A stretch of DNA of 64,000 nt. Source: Plantago major. Lineage: Eukaryota > Streptophyta > Magnoliopsida > Lamiales > Plantaginaceae. A model generated the notes under the pieces. It was not told where the DNA came from. It ran no database searches and saw nothing but the letters and a program-made list of their open reading frames with translations. The stretch lies in NCBI GenBank assembly GCA_026545765.1, contig CM048843.1, positions 8,579,501 to 8,643,500 of the forward strand. Reading direction: 5' to 3'. This document shows positions 45,701 to 57,759 of the stretch, one piece after another. The number at the start of each line of letters is the position of its first letter. Position 1 is the stretch's first letter. Made by a program: the position numbers and the translations under genes.

Positions 45701-47170
45701 TGCTTCTTCAGCAACCTTTGAAACATGTGCTTGTTCAACAACCTGTGGTGTAGGTTCTTCTTCAGATACCTCTACACCAGTTGCTTCTTCAGTAACTTTA
45801 GCCCTTTTTGATTTTTCTAGGACTTGAGAGATGACTAATTCATCATCTTCATCGTCAGAGCTCTCATCAGCATTAGGAACTGATTGGTCCATAATTCCTG
45901 CGGTTTCTGCAGATAGGGCTTGGTATCTGTCACTACTTTCTTTAGCAGCATTGATGAGTTCATCAGCAAGGCTTTCGGCAATAGTCTTAACATTTCGGAA
46001 AGCTCTTGCTGAGTCTACTTGTTCAGTAGTCGATACCTCTTTTGCAGCATTGATGAGTTCATCTTCATTAATGAGTTCATCTGCAGCGACGGCTGGTATC
46101 TGGGAATCGACAACCTCAATGGGTGTGCCTTCTGATTTGCCAGCAGACTTCTTTCGTGAAGTTCTGGGCTTCTTGGTCGCAACTTTTCCCTCAGATACCT
46201 CTTCAGTCTTTCGCTTCTTGGAACCTTTCTGAGATCCAGTAATCTTTTTCATCATGTTCCTATACTCATATTTGTAGAGTAGGTTACTGTTGGCTATGTC
46301 AGCCTTCTCTCTGAGCTCAATGCCAAGCTTTTCCAGCAAGTAGCATATCTTTAGACCATAGCTTACTGTGGTCTTTGGCTCAGCAAGTCCGTTAGCGATT
46401 GTAGGCTCAAAGCCTTGAATCTTCTTCACAAATTTCATGAAGGCGTACTTTCCCCAATTGAAAGGGTTTTCCTGCCTTTTGTCTTGTTGTTGCAACATGA
46501 ACATCATCATCCAGCGTTCTTGGCTTATCTGGTCAGCACCTCCTTGTAGACCATCAAAGCATCTGTGAAGAATGCATGCCAACACATCCCAGTGAACCAG
46601 CAGATGTCTGGTTCTGATGTCAGCAAGCTTGAAATCAGTGGGTGTATCTGATTTTTCAAGATCACACACATCATTGTACAGTTTTTTTACACCTTCAAGG
46701 AGATCATCATCCTTGGCGTCTATTTCAAAATCCTTTCCAAGATTTTGAAGATCAAACAACTTGCAGAAAGTTGTTATGTCCAGAAGGATTTCCTTTCCTT
46801 GGACTGAAGTTTTGATAGACACTATTGCAGTGCCTTCAGAAACACAGGATATAATTCTGGAGTTGTTGTAGAATTCTAACACATCCAGTGAAGAGATTCT
46901 ACTGGGTAGAGCTGATAGAAAACCCTTGATTTTTGCCTTTTCAAGCATGTCAAGTATCAGCTTTTTGTCGGCTTGATTTTCAACAGCAACCGTGAGGTAT
47001 TCCTCAATCATGGCACCACCCCAAATCATTCTGTGATTTGAAGTCCAATGATCGGGATTGAAGTTCCCTGCCAATCGATTGTTGATAACTACCAACTCTG
47101 GTGCTTGCTTTTCAGCAGTACCAGTGGTAGTACTTTGGGATTTCTGGGTAGAAGCACGTTTTGGAGCCAT
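39710..47170 (-). other. extra (third) region of Copia-IV, beyond RNase H
   Basis: Minus-strand open segments at 45638-47170 (510 codons, opening MAPKRASTQKSQSTTT), 45220-45627, 45035-45232, 40138-42564 (808 codons) and 39769-40074. The first has a compact N-terminal domain (LAGNFNPDHWTSNHRMIW; LLVHWDVLACILHRCF) and then basic and acidic low-complexity tracts. The 808-codon one is Glu/Gln/Lys-rich with heptad-like stretches suggesting coiled coil, plus acidic and Arg-Gly runs. Short segments between them share Ser-Glu-Pro-rich wording and AT-rich spacers of about 80 bp, as if a module had been tandemly copied. I know of no enzyme here. In Sireviruses this position holds an envelope-like gene, but no clear membrane segment supports that. 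Confidence 0.6.
42762..44806. mobile_element. solo LTR (probably Ty3/Gypsy) inside Copia-IV
   Basis: 2045 bp from TGTCACACCCCTGACC to GGGCGTCACA, flanked by the perfect 5-bp duplication TTCTA (42757-42761 and 44807-44811). The TGTCACACCCC start is typical of chromovirus-type Gypsy LTRs. There is no coding capacity and no internal region, so the element has been reduced to one LTR by recombination. The interior shows short repeats around GGTACGGCTGGA (about 44115-44165). Confidence 0.85.
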
Positions 47171-47947
47171 CTCTTTATATAGCGTAAGTTTTTGAAAGTC
47201 TGAAAGAGATTAAGGTGAAATATTAGTGATTCTTTGCAGAAAAATTAATTTGGGAGCAGAGATTTGCAGAAAAATAGAAGAGAGAAATTTGCTATTCTTG
47301 TGCAAGTCTGAATGTTGGATTAGGCGAAAGTAATTTCCTTTGCCAAAATCCTATATATAGCAACGTAATTCTAACAAACATATACATACAAATTGGTTTT
47401 GTATATACGTATCTGTGAATTGCAGTCAGGCGTGGGTAAAAGTTTGTTCGGCATTAAATGCATAGTGGGCCACGTCTGAATTTCAACAGTCCACTATTTA
47501 CTGAGAGTTAATCTCTGCCGTGAAGATCAATCGCCCATTTCATCAAGGGTCACCATTGCTTCTCCAGCATTGATCACAATCAACAATTGTAATTGTGCCC
47601 ATTTAATGAATTTTGGCTATTAGATATCTGAATCACGTTTTAGTGTGAATGAGAACATTGTTGTATCTGATTCTATCTTATACTTGTCTTTTCAAAGTTT
47701 TTCACAAAGATAGAAATAATTCAAATTTCAAGATAGTAGATAACTGTAGACAGTTGTACTATTCTCTTTTGTGTTCCCCTCACTGAGTGATCTAGATATC
47801 CGAAAATCTCTGAGAGATCTTTAAATAGCCATTTTACCCTTTAGTCTTTGGTTTCTGGATACCCGTTCCAGATTCCTCTTCTCTGGATACCCGTTCCAGA
47901 TTACTTTACTCTCTTCTTTGATATCTTCTTCAGATATCTGAACTTTT
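47171..47947 (-). other. non-coding spacer between RNase H and the extra region of Copia-IV
   Basis: About 780 bp without supported coding sequence. It contains several AGATATCTGA-type words, a repeated TGGATACCCGTTCCAGATT pair (about 47856-47902) and the exact palindrome CAGATATCTG at 47931-47940. Such a spacer could carry signals for expressing the downstream region; I see no decisive motif. Confidence 0.55.
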
Positions 47948-50900
47948 TCAGTTCTTTGGTAGCTCCATTAGTCCAAGACTGTGTCTTAAGGCTAAGAATC
48001 TACTTTCTTGTAGTGGCTTAGTGAAGATATCTGCAAGTTGGTCTTCAGTGCCAATCTTGAGTATCTCTATATTGCCTTTTTCAACATGGTCTCTGATGAA
48101 GTGGTGTCTAACATCAATGTGCTTTGTTCTAGCATGAAACTTAGGATTATGAGTTATGGCAATAGCACTTGTGTTGTCACAGAAAATAGGAGTTTTCTCT
48201 TCATTGAGTCCATAGTCTCTGAGTTGTTGTTGTATCCACAATATTTGTGAAGCACAACACCCAGCAGCAATATATTCAGCCTCTGTGGTAGATGTAGCAA
48301 TTGAGTTTTGTTTCTTGCTGAACCATGATATCAATCTGGCACCAAGAAATTGACAAGTTCCTGAGGTGCTTTTTCTATCAAGCAATGATCCAGCATAGTC
48401 AGCATCTGAATAGCCAACCAAACTCAATCCACTTTCTTTTGGATACCACAATCCAACTTCTACGACTCTTTACATACCTTAATATCTTCATAGCAATGTT
48501 GTAGTGTTGCATTGGATTTGTCTGAAATCTGGCACACACTCCAACTGCATATTGAATATCAGGTCTACTTGCAGTGAAGTACAGTAGAGACCCAATCAAT
48601 TTCCTATACTTGTGTTCTTCAACACTCTTGTCAGATTCAGTATATGTCATTTTGGTTTCAATGCTCATAGGTATCGTAGCATTCTTTTCAGAAGGCTTTA
48701 GATTGAACTTGTTGAGCATGTCTTTTGCATACTTTGTTTGACTAATGAATATTCCATCATTGAGTTGCTTGACTTGCAGTCCTAGGAAGTAATTCAATTC
48801 TCCCATCATGCTCATCTCGAATTTACTTTTCATGAGTTCAGCAAAGTCTTCACAAAGTTGCTTGTCTTTAGATCCAAATATAATGTCATCAACATATACT
48901 TGAACTAAAAGTAGTTTCTCATCATGGTTCAATGTGAAGAGTGTTTTATCAACATCTCCTTTCTTGAAACCACTTTCTAGTAGGTATCTGGCCAATGTAT
49001 CATACCATGCTCTTGGAGCTTGTTTCAGTCCATACAGAGCTTTCTGAAGCTTATAGACCATCCTACTTTCTCTGGAAACTTCAAAACCTGGTGGTTGCTC
49101 AACATAGACTTCCTCAGCAAATTCACCATTTAGAAATGCACTCTTGACATCCATTTGATAAACTGTAAAGTCATTATGAGCTGCAAAGGCTAGAAAAAGT
49201 CTTATTGCATCCAATCTTGCAACTGGTGCATAAGATTCATCAAAATCTAGTCCTTCAGTCTGGGTGAATCCCTTGGCAACCAACCTAGCTTTATTTCTGG
49301 TCATTTCACCAGACTCATTCATTTTGTTTCTGAAAACCCACTTGGTTCCGATTACAGATATTCCGTTAACAAATGGATCCAACTCTTCTTGCATTGCAGA
49401 GATCCAATCCTGATCTTTTAATGCTTCTTCTATAGTCTTTGGTTCAATGTTTGAGATGAAACATCCATAGAGACAATTTGTATTTTCAGCGATTGCTCTT
49501 CTAGTTCTAACTCCTTGGTCTATGGGACCAATCACATCCTTTGCAGGATGATTTCTTATCCATTTCATAATGGGTTTTGAACTAGTAGGATCAATATCAT
49601 TTTGATTTGAATGTGAATCAATATGATCTTGATGAGATACTTGTGCAGTATCTGAGATATCTAACATATGGGAAATGCCATGGATATCTGACACTTTTTC
49701 AGTGTTAGAGATATCTGGGACTTGCATTTCAGCAATCTCTTTTTCAGATACCTCTTCATGATGAAGGTTCTCAGTAACCTGTTCCATTTCTGGAATTCTC
49801 ATAGGAAATTCTTCATCATGTCTTAGAGTCATCTGGTTGTTACTAAGCATAGGTTGCTTTTCATCGTCAGACTCATCCTCTATTTGAATAAAGGAATTAT
49901 TTCCTTCCGAGGATCCTTTCTCAGAATCTTTAATTATTAGTTCTTTGAACCTATCTGAGAGATCACCATTCAAGAGTACTTTCTTGTTTCCTTCATAGAA
50001 CACTACATGAACAAATTCTTCGATCTTTTGCGTTCTTTTGTTGTAGATTCTGTAGGCTTTGCTATTCAGAGAGTAACCAAGAAATACTCCTTCATCTGCC
50101 TTTGGTTGAAATGTTCTCAAGTATTCTTTTCCGTTGTTAAGAATGAAACATCTGCAACCAAACACCCTTAGATGTTTGATACTAGGGGGTCTACCAATGA
50201 AAAGCTCGTAAGAATTTTTGTCATGGTGTTTGTTAATCAGATATCTATTTTGAGTGTAGCACGTTGTGTTTACAGCTTCAACCCAATAAATTTCACTTAT
50301 TTCAGTGTCAGCAAGCATTGTTCTTGCTGCTTCTTTCATGGTCCTATTCTTTCTTTCAGCAACACCATTTTGTTGTGGTGTTCTTACAGAAGATAGTTGA
50401 TGTTGTACCTTTGCAGGTACAAAACTCTTTTATGTACTGGTATACGAACTCAGTACCATGGTGCATTACGATTCTGAGATACCTTGTCATTTTTCATGAC
50501 TTCGAGTTTATTCAGCAAGTTGGGTATTTCAACCCTTGTATATGATTTGTGTTTGAGAAAGATAACCCAAGTGAATCTTGAGTAATCATCAACAACAACC
50601 AGACCATACTTCTTTCCTGCATAACTAGTTACTGAGGATTCAAAAAGATCCATATGTAACATTTGCAGTGGCCTTTCACTGGAATGTCTAGTTTTAGACT
50701 TGAAAGATGTTTTGGATTGTTTTCCCATTTGGCAAGCTGAGCATACACCTTCTTTTCTATATGCCATTTTGGGTAAACCATTCACCAACTCTTTCTTAGC
50801 TAGTTTGTTCAGAGTTTTGAAATTCAAGTGACTCATTCTTTTATGCCATAGCCAATTTTCTTCAGTGTGGCCAGATTGACTCACCATGAGACATTCTTCG

Positions 50901-53900
50901 GTTGTGGCGGATGCCCAATCAGCAACATAAAGATTTCCTTTATGCCTTGCAACCAAGGCTATGCCTTTGACTCATTGTCAATCACTTTACATAGTTTTGA
51001 CTTTATCTTGACAGTGTACCCTTTGTCTACTAGTTGACTCATGCTTAGGAGATTATATTTCAATCCCTTTACATGAAGCACTTCAGAGATTGTGAGGGCT
51101 CCAAACTTCAAATTGCCAAAACCTATGGTTGGATTTTCATCTCCTCCAGCAAACATGATAATTGGTCCATCATTGCAATTTTGTAGTCAATCGATTTTCT
51201 TTGTCTCTGTCATGTGCTTCCCACATCCACTATCAAAATGCCACTTTGAATTAGTCTTTAGAGTGTTACGCACAAACAGAAAGGGAGATTAGGTTCTCAT
51301 ACCAACAATAGAACCATTTGGACTAAAGAATCTTCCAGTAGGAATCCATTTTTGAATGAATTTCTTAGGAACATTCTTTTGTCTAACAGGAACATAAGGA
51401 GGAATTCTAGTTAAATGATTAGTATCATTGTTATTAAGAACTATTTTCTTCCTTGGTGCGTTCCTTGGTGCTCCATTTGGTGCTTTCAGATACTGTCGGT
51501 TTACGAGTGCCTTCTCAGCAAACTTAGCTTTCCTAGCTAGATTTCTTCTAGCCCTGGCATTCAGATTTTCAGTGGCTTGATTTATCTTCCACTTCTGATA
51601 ATTGCTGTGAGCAATTCTAGCCTTTAACCATCGTTCTTGCTCTTGTTTGTACTCACGAGCAAGTTGTTTCCCGATGGCTTTATAGCCAATACCATTCGAG
51701 CACCTGGTGCTATCTGAGATCTCTTCTCAGCAGCTTTGCTAGTCTCTGGATAATCTATTTTCTTTCCAGAAAACGTGACATAGGAGAATTTTTCAGCTCC
51801 AGCAATTTTTCCTTTTTGAGAGACATAGCACTGTGGGTGATTACACTTCTCAGTGTTATGTTTCTTTCCAGTAACATTCCCATCAGTTTTCCTTTGGACT
51901 TGTTTTGCCCACAAAGGCTTAGTCGCAACTGCCTTTCCTTTGTCAACAATCTTAGTTTTCTGACCGATATTGTAGATTGTTTGGGAATCACCTTGCTGAG
52001 CAATGATAAATGTTAGTCCTTCATTACTCTTATTCAGAGTGGTGGGACTATCTGTGTGTGTGTCCAGCCCAAGTCCTCTCTTTTCTGAAGGATCTCTTAA
52101 ATAAGATTGTACTTCAGTAAGAGTGTCACTAGCTTTGGCATAAGATTGAAAGGATAGTTCTTTCTTTTTGAGTTCCTTATTCTCAGAAAGAAGATCTTCA
52201 CATTTCTTTTGAAGATTGGCCATCACTTCTTTATGTGACTTTTCAGTCTCAGATATCTGAGCCTTGAGAAATGCATTTTCAGCATCCTTTTTCTCAGACA
52301 TCTTGATTAATTGAGAATTTTCCTTTACAAGAGAATTCTTTTCTTCTTCAAAGTTTTCGGCTCTAGCTCGGACCATTAGAAATTCTCTTTCGTAGAGATC
52401 AAGTTGTCTTTTGAGATTTTCTAGATCTTTGATTCCCTCTTCATCACTTTCATAAGTATAGCAGGAAGTATGTGTTACCTCATCAACAATTAGACAAGGT
52501 TCAATGTTGGAGATATCTGGAAAGATTTCTTCAGCCATACCACACACTTCTTTCTTCTTTTGACCAAAGTCAATTATTTCATGAGAGACACCGCACATTT
52601 CTGGGGAAGGCAGTGTGGAATCATCTGAATCCTCATCCTCAGAATCAAATTCAATGTCTAAAGCATCCAGTTGGATTTGAATCTTTTTCCTTTCTTCAGT
52701 GAGCATAGCTCTCTGACTTCTTTTGAAGATTCTTCTGTCTTTCTTGTCACCTGTTTTTAGTTTGTTGAAGGCAGGGCAATCCTTCTTCAAATGACCAAGT
52801 TTCTAACAATAGAAACAAATATCGTTTCCGATTTCTGCTTCCTCAGTACTAGATGCTTTTTGAGCCGACTTGTTCAGTGAGCTTTGCATGTTTTTGTACT
52901 GGTGGTAGTTTGAGCCTAGATGCTTTTTCAGCTTCTCTTTGGCTTTTCTTCTCTCAAGTTCTCGACTGACATATTTTCCCATTTGCTTTACAGCAAGAGC
53001 ATCCTCAGTCACCTCCTTACCTTTCTTCTTTTCAGAAGTTCCTTGAGCAACTAGAGCAACATTCTGCAACTTCTCAGTTGTTTGTTCTCTTTGAGTTGTC
53101 TCATAGTCAACAGTGGCAAGGTGAGAGAAAAGTTCCACAGGAGTGATATCTGGCATTCCTTGGTTAAAGTAGAAAAACTTTGTGTGTTCCCAGTTATGAT
53201 TTAGACTTCTCACAATAGTCTTAATCTTTTCTGACTGGGTATATCTATAACTCTCACCAAGTGCAGCCATGTCACTCATAAGTGTTGTAAAACGGAAATC
53301 TAGTTCTTCAAGAGTCTCTGTGGGACCTTGTTTAAAGTTTTGAAATTTGAGCTTCAAAACTTCGAACTTGTTTTCCTTTGTTTTCTCAGTGCCGGCACAG
53401 ATTTCTTCAATCAATTGTCAGGCCACTTTTGCCGTTTTTGCACCCCACAGTTTACCTTGTATGTGTGCTGAGTAGAGCGTATGATGATATTACGAGCGAC
53501 CATCGATCGATTTCTCTTGGCATCTTCCGATGTCCGAGCTCTCTGAGCTTTGGTTCGTAAATAACTTGTTGGAAGGTCTCCCTTTGGTTGGCGCATACAT
53601 GCATGAAGACCCATCGCTTTGTTCTCTGTCTCTACCATTTGAAACCTCCATGACTTGCTTGAGTTGTTGAATGACTATTGGGCCATTCTTTATTACTTCG
53701 ATCATTTCGTCACTCATGGCTTCTAGGTGGAGCATCATGTTGTTCTTCCATTTTTCATAATTCTCTCGCTTGAGAATTGGGCGTCATAAAGACATCCTGC
53801 GGCAAACACACTAAACAAACAAATCAAGTGTAGGTGAAAAGCGGTTAGTGGGCACTTATTTGGGATCTAGGTTGATCTGAAGGCTTGGGAACCTCTTGCT

Positions 53901-53910
53901 CGATACCACG

Positions 53911-55493
53911 TGTTGGTCGGATAACGGCGAGTAAAAGACTAGAGGGGGTGAATAGTCTTTTAAAACTTTTGTTGATAAACACATTTCTCGGATATCGATA
54001 CTTAATTTCGGGGCGGAAGACTTTTACGTGATAAGTGCGTGCTCGACAAAATAAGTGTAAGTACTTTGCAAGATAAGTAAAGCAAGTAATAAAGCTGCGA
54101 AAGTAAATAACACAAGTCTTTTTATAGTGGTATCTGAAGGTGGCGTAATCCTTGACTAATCCACTTGACCTTTCTCGGACCTAGAATCCACTAAGATAGA
54201 TAAATGAGGTAACCTTACGGATATCTTCTCTTGATTCCTAAATACACTAGGTTCCCAACCAAGTGTTCCCCTGAAGTTATTCCCGGCTTTCCATGACCAA
54301 GTACTTCCTGTACTCAGAAACCTTTTGAGCTGTTCCTTAGTTTCCCAAACTAAGTACTTCATGTGCTCAATAACCTTGGAGTTATTCCTTAGTTTCCCAA
54401 ACTAAGTACTTCCTGTACTCCACGCCGTTTAAGGTGTTGGTTAAGGTAAATTGTCAGGTGAGCTTCTTTAATAACTTGTTCAGTTATTTAGATAGCTCTA
54501 TGAATCAAGTATACTTAATACACTTTGCAATATATGGTATCTTGTTCTCTACTGACCCAAGTCTATGATAAGTGTTCAAGAGAATGAAGCTCAGATATGA
54601 AATCTTAGTTCAACTCTTTCACAAATAACAATGCTCGTTAAGGATCAGGACACTTAGAACTTATGTGCTACTTAGAATCAAGAGCTTTGGTCGCAACAGA
54701 AAGCTTGAAGGTAAGTAGTTTGCTTGAGAGAGCTTGTGAGAATATTGATATTCTTGGTGTTGATGTGTTCTAAGGTGTTTTCTCAGCGGTCTAAGTGTTG
54801 ATATTTATAGATGAATTTGAGTCTTTGTTTGAATAGTATCCATTAGGCAACTCATTTCAAACTATTGATATCGAGTATAATCTTTGTGAGTTTGTCTTCT
54901 TCTTGAAGCTACTGACTTTTGTTCGGACATTTTGTCGCGCATTTAATGCCTTGTACTATACTTTGTCTGTAGTGCCAATGGAACTATGCAATCTTTACGA
55001 GGCTTTGCGTTCTTTTCGGAGATCATCATGGCTCCAGATACCACTTGTTTAAACAACTTGTTATAATATATTTCTTTCTCATCGGCATATTTTATGTCGA
55101 GGTATCGAGTGTAGATATGTCATGGGCACTTTTTCCGTCTCAGAAACCTTTTATTCTCAGATATCTTTTGCAACACTTGTGTTTCGAAACACTTGTTTCT
55201 TCAAGATATCTGGACATAGGTATCTGAAAAACCCTTGTCTTCAGCAATCTTGTGCAGTCTTCAAATCTTCAAATCCATTGAACTTTTCCTGCTGGATGCC
55301 TTCTTCTTGGTCTTCTTCAGAAAATAAAAATTACATTTCGAGACCTAACATCCTATACAAGATTTGCTAGACTATCATACTTAGTGAGTTTCCTCCTATA
55401 CAATGTTCAAGTGAACCAAGAGTACTAATCACCTTTCTGAGCTAAGATAAGTCATTAGGTTGCTGATCAAAATTTAAACAGATAATCCTAACA
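53911..55493 (-). repeat. right (5') LTR of Copia-IV
   Basis: 1583 bp, TGTTGGTCGGATAACGG to GATAATCCTAACA, followed by the duplicated GAGGC. Compared with the left LTR it shows many small length changes in its left two thirds and almost none after about 55130. Confidence 0.93.
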
Positions 55494-55509
55494 GAGGCTT
55501 ATTGCCTTG
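55494..55509 (+). pseudogene. LRR locus B terminal exon, 16-bp piece between Copia-IV and a CACTA element
   Basis: GAGGCTTATTGCCTTG: the first five bases are the Copia-IV target duplication and the rest continues the LRR sequence (TRLIAL in locus A, about 9902-9917). The remainder of the exon would lie beyond the CACTA and the Gypsy element, outside the window. Confidence 0.9.
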
Positions 55510-56850
55510 CACTACAAGAAACTAACAGTAGAAGTATTGGATTAGTATGTGATTTGTTAGAAATCGTTTTTCGGAGTAACCAGATCAGCATCACATGTTA
55601 AACTTCGTATATGATATGATTAATTTCAAATATCGTTGTATAATTAACCACTTGCATTAGAACTGTATTATTTGAAAAATTAAATATGTGATGTTTCATC
55701 TGATTTTTCGAAAAAGTTGCTCGTGATTTTTATGAAGAAAAACCTTTGCAATTAAAAATAGCAAGTTTCTAATCATAAGTTGACCGTCAGTCTCCTGCTA
55801 AACATTTTTGGAAATTAGTCTCGTGAGATGTATAGCAGTGAATCAATTTATCCTTTTGTATATCAACCTTCTATGACTCCCTCTCCCTTTGAATCTCAAA
55901 TCGTGAAAGTGTGAAACCAACGAAAGGGTAGAATTTGTTAATGATTTCTAAAAAGAAAGTTACTAATTTCCATCACTGCATAGCCCAATCTTCAGATTTT
56001 TTCTACACTACAGCATGTTGCACTACCTCCTTGTGCTTTAATGTGTTGTACATTACAACATTTAATACATGTGGTACAACCATGATACAACTTGTAAGAT
56101 AGTAGAAGAGAAACTCAATCTCCTCTAAGCGAGGCGAGAGAATGAGTCAAGCAACTTCACATAGCAATGACTCACGAAGTCAAATTAAATTAAACCATTA
56201 AATTTAGCAAAAAAATTTAGAAGATACATGTATTAGTAAGAGATCTAATGGACAGATTGATATTGTTAAAAATATGCAATGTTTCAAATAATATCAGTAT
56301 TATTTTATGAGTATACATTTTATATCATTTTGTTATGTATGTATATCCTGATGTTCTTAGTAAACATATAATGTTTTTTAATATAAATGTAATGTTTCTT
56401 CGCCTCTTTTAATCTCTACATAACAAGCTCTCATAAGACTTGCTCTATATTTAGACGAGCATGGGTTCATATATCTTATCATACTGAGAATATTAGCCAT
56501 TCAATTTGTCTCTAAAATACTATTTAATTAATAAATTATATTTTATGGATGAATATTACATGCTAATTGATTCCGTTGCATATCCGTATCTAAATGTTTG
56601 GAAAAAATATTTAAATTTTAATTAATTTATTAAAGTGACTTAATCCATACATAATTTATTCCGTGCAATTTAAATGTTAGCAATTTTTTGCGAGTCCTTT
56701 TGGAACGGAATTAGATACGAAAATGTGTTTTGTGGAAAAATCCATTCCCATTCCGTCCCTAATCTGTCCCCCGTGTTTATGTGTGGTCTTCTCCGTATCC
56801 GTTCCTAATTAGGAATGAAATATTTCCGTGCTTAAAATCCGTTCCCCGTT
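55510..56850. mobile_element. non-autonomous CACTA element, copy 2 (right end cut by a Gypsy insertion)
   Basis: Starts with a complete terminus CACTACAAGAAACTAAC immediately after host LRR sequence and runs collinear with copy 1 (17125-18535). It breaks off at 56850, where the Gypsy LTR begins. The remaining few bases and right terminus, present in copy 1, should reappear beyond the window. Confidence 0.88.
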
Positions 56851-57759
56851 TGTTGAGGTGTGACTCCTCAAACCCTAACAAACTAAACTATTACAAGCAA
56901 CATAAACTAAGATCCGCCTCCCGCTTGAAGTCCAAGGCGATGGTATCCGAGCTAGAGTACCTGAAAGGACTAAGTGGAGAGGAGGGTTAGAAAGGGTTAC
57001 GGATTGCTTATGTCAATCCGGTGAGACTTTACTCGAAAGAGTTGGGAGATCTCAATGTAATAGTTATGAGGAAGATTATGGTATCAATAATGTTTATGGC
57101 TTGGAGATTGTCCCTTAGGACTTATGACTTACCCTAAGGTCTTGGACCTTGTGTTGTATTTATAGTTATCATATGCTTATGAGGTGACTCACAAGATGAT
57201 GCCAAGTGTATGCCTCAGATTTGGACACCAATGCTACCTTTGGCCCATGGTCGATAGTGAGCGATAATCGATACTAAATAATGGGTATGGGAGGGTAGTT
57301 TGGACCTTTCCCTCTGAAATCTTGTTCCATACGTTGGGTCCGTGTAAGTCCTTGAGACGATTTATGCCTTGGTTGATCAATCCTTAGGTAACTCACGACA
57401 TCCAGAACTGAGTTCCACGGAAGTATCTCAGTGGTTCTGTTATATACGTTTGGTTTTAATGCGATGGTGGCGTCCAAGATTCCCTCGTCCGGTCCGTTTG
57501 GCATCCTAGGACTGACAGTTTGTGGTAGTTGGAAGGACCATGTGACCTTTTGTCAGGTTCGGAAGTCATTCACCTAGCTTGGTCGGACCCAGCTGAGAAG
57601 GTATGTTGACTTGTAAATACTATTTGACCTGGGATGGTTTCCCTTAGGTCGGACCATTTGAAGGTAGGACTAGCACTGGATTGGCTATCTCAGCCTTGAT
57701 GCGCTCTAGGACACGCTCTATGGCGCCCTTGACGGATTGGACACATGTCCGTATCAACA
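56851..57759 (-). repeat. 3' LTR of the Gypsy element
   Basis: 909 bp, plus-strand start TGTTGAGGTGTGACTCC and end CGTATCAACA; the termini form the inverted pair TGTTGA/TCAACA. The inner flank is a minus-strand polypurine tract ACTAGGGGGACATA (57760-57773). Confidence 0.85.

Larger units (their letters stand above)
37032..55493 (-). mobile_element. Copia-IV: very large Sirevirus-like Ty1/Copia element, broken, with nested insertions
   Basis: Minus-strand element with target duplication GAGGC (37027-37031 and 55494-55498), LTRs of about 1.6 kb, an initiator-Met-like primer-binding site next to the 5' LTR (53898-53908) and a polypurine tract AAAATGGGGGAAATT beside the 3' LTR. Parts from 5' to 3': gag with zinc knuckle (about 51624-53760), protease (about 50960-51290), integrase (about 49990-50950), reverse transcriptase with [11 protein letters not shown] (about 48600-49450), RNase H (47948-48460), then a very long extra region (about 39035-47170). 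Total 18.5 kb, or nearly 16 kb without the hAT-like element and the solo LTR. An extra region after RNase H is a Sirevirus feature; here it is unusually long. The copy is broken, with perhaps ten breaks. Confidence 0.92.

Noticed and set aside
47841-47902. Possible tandem gene or regulatory array from the repeated TGGATACCCGTTCCAGATT
   Set aside because: Only two copies, within an element spacer; too little to call more than a short repeat.
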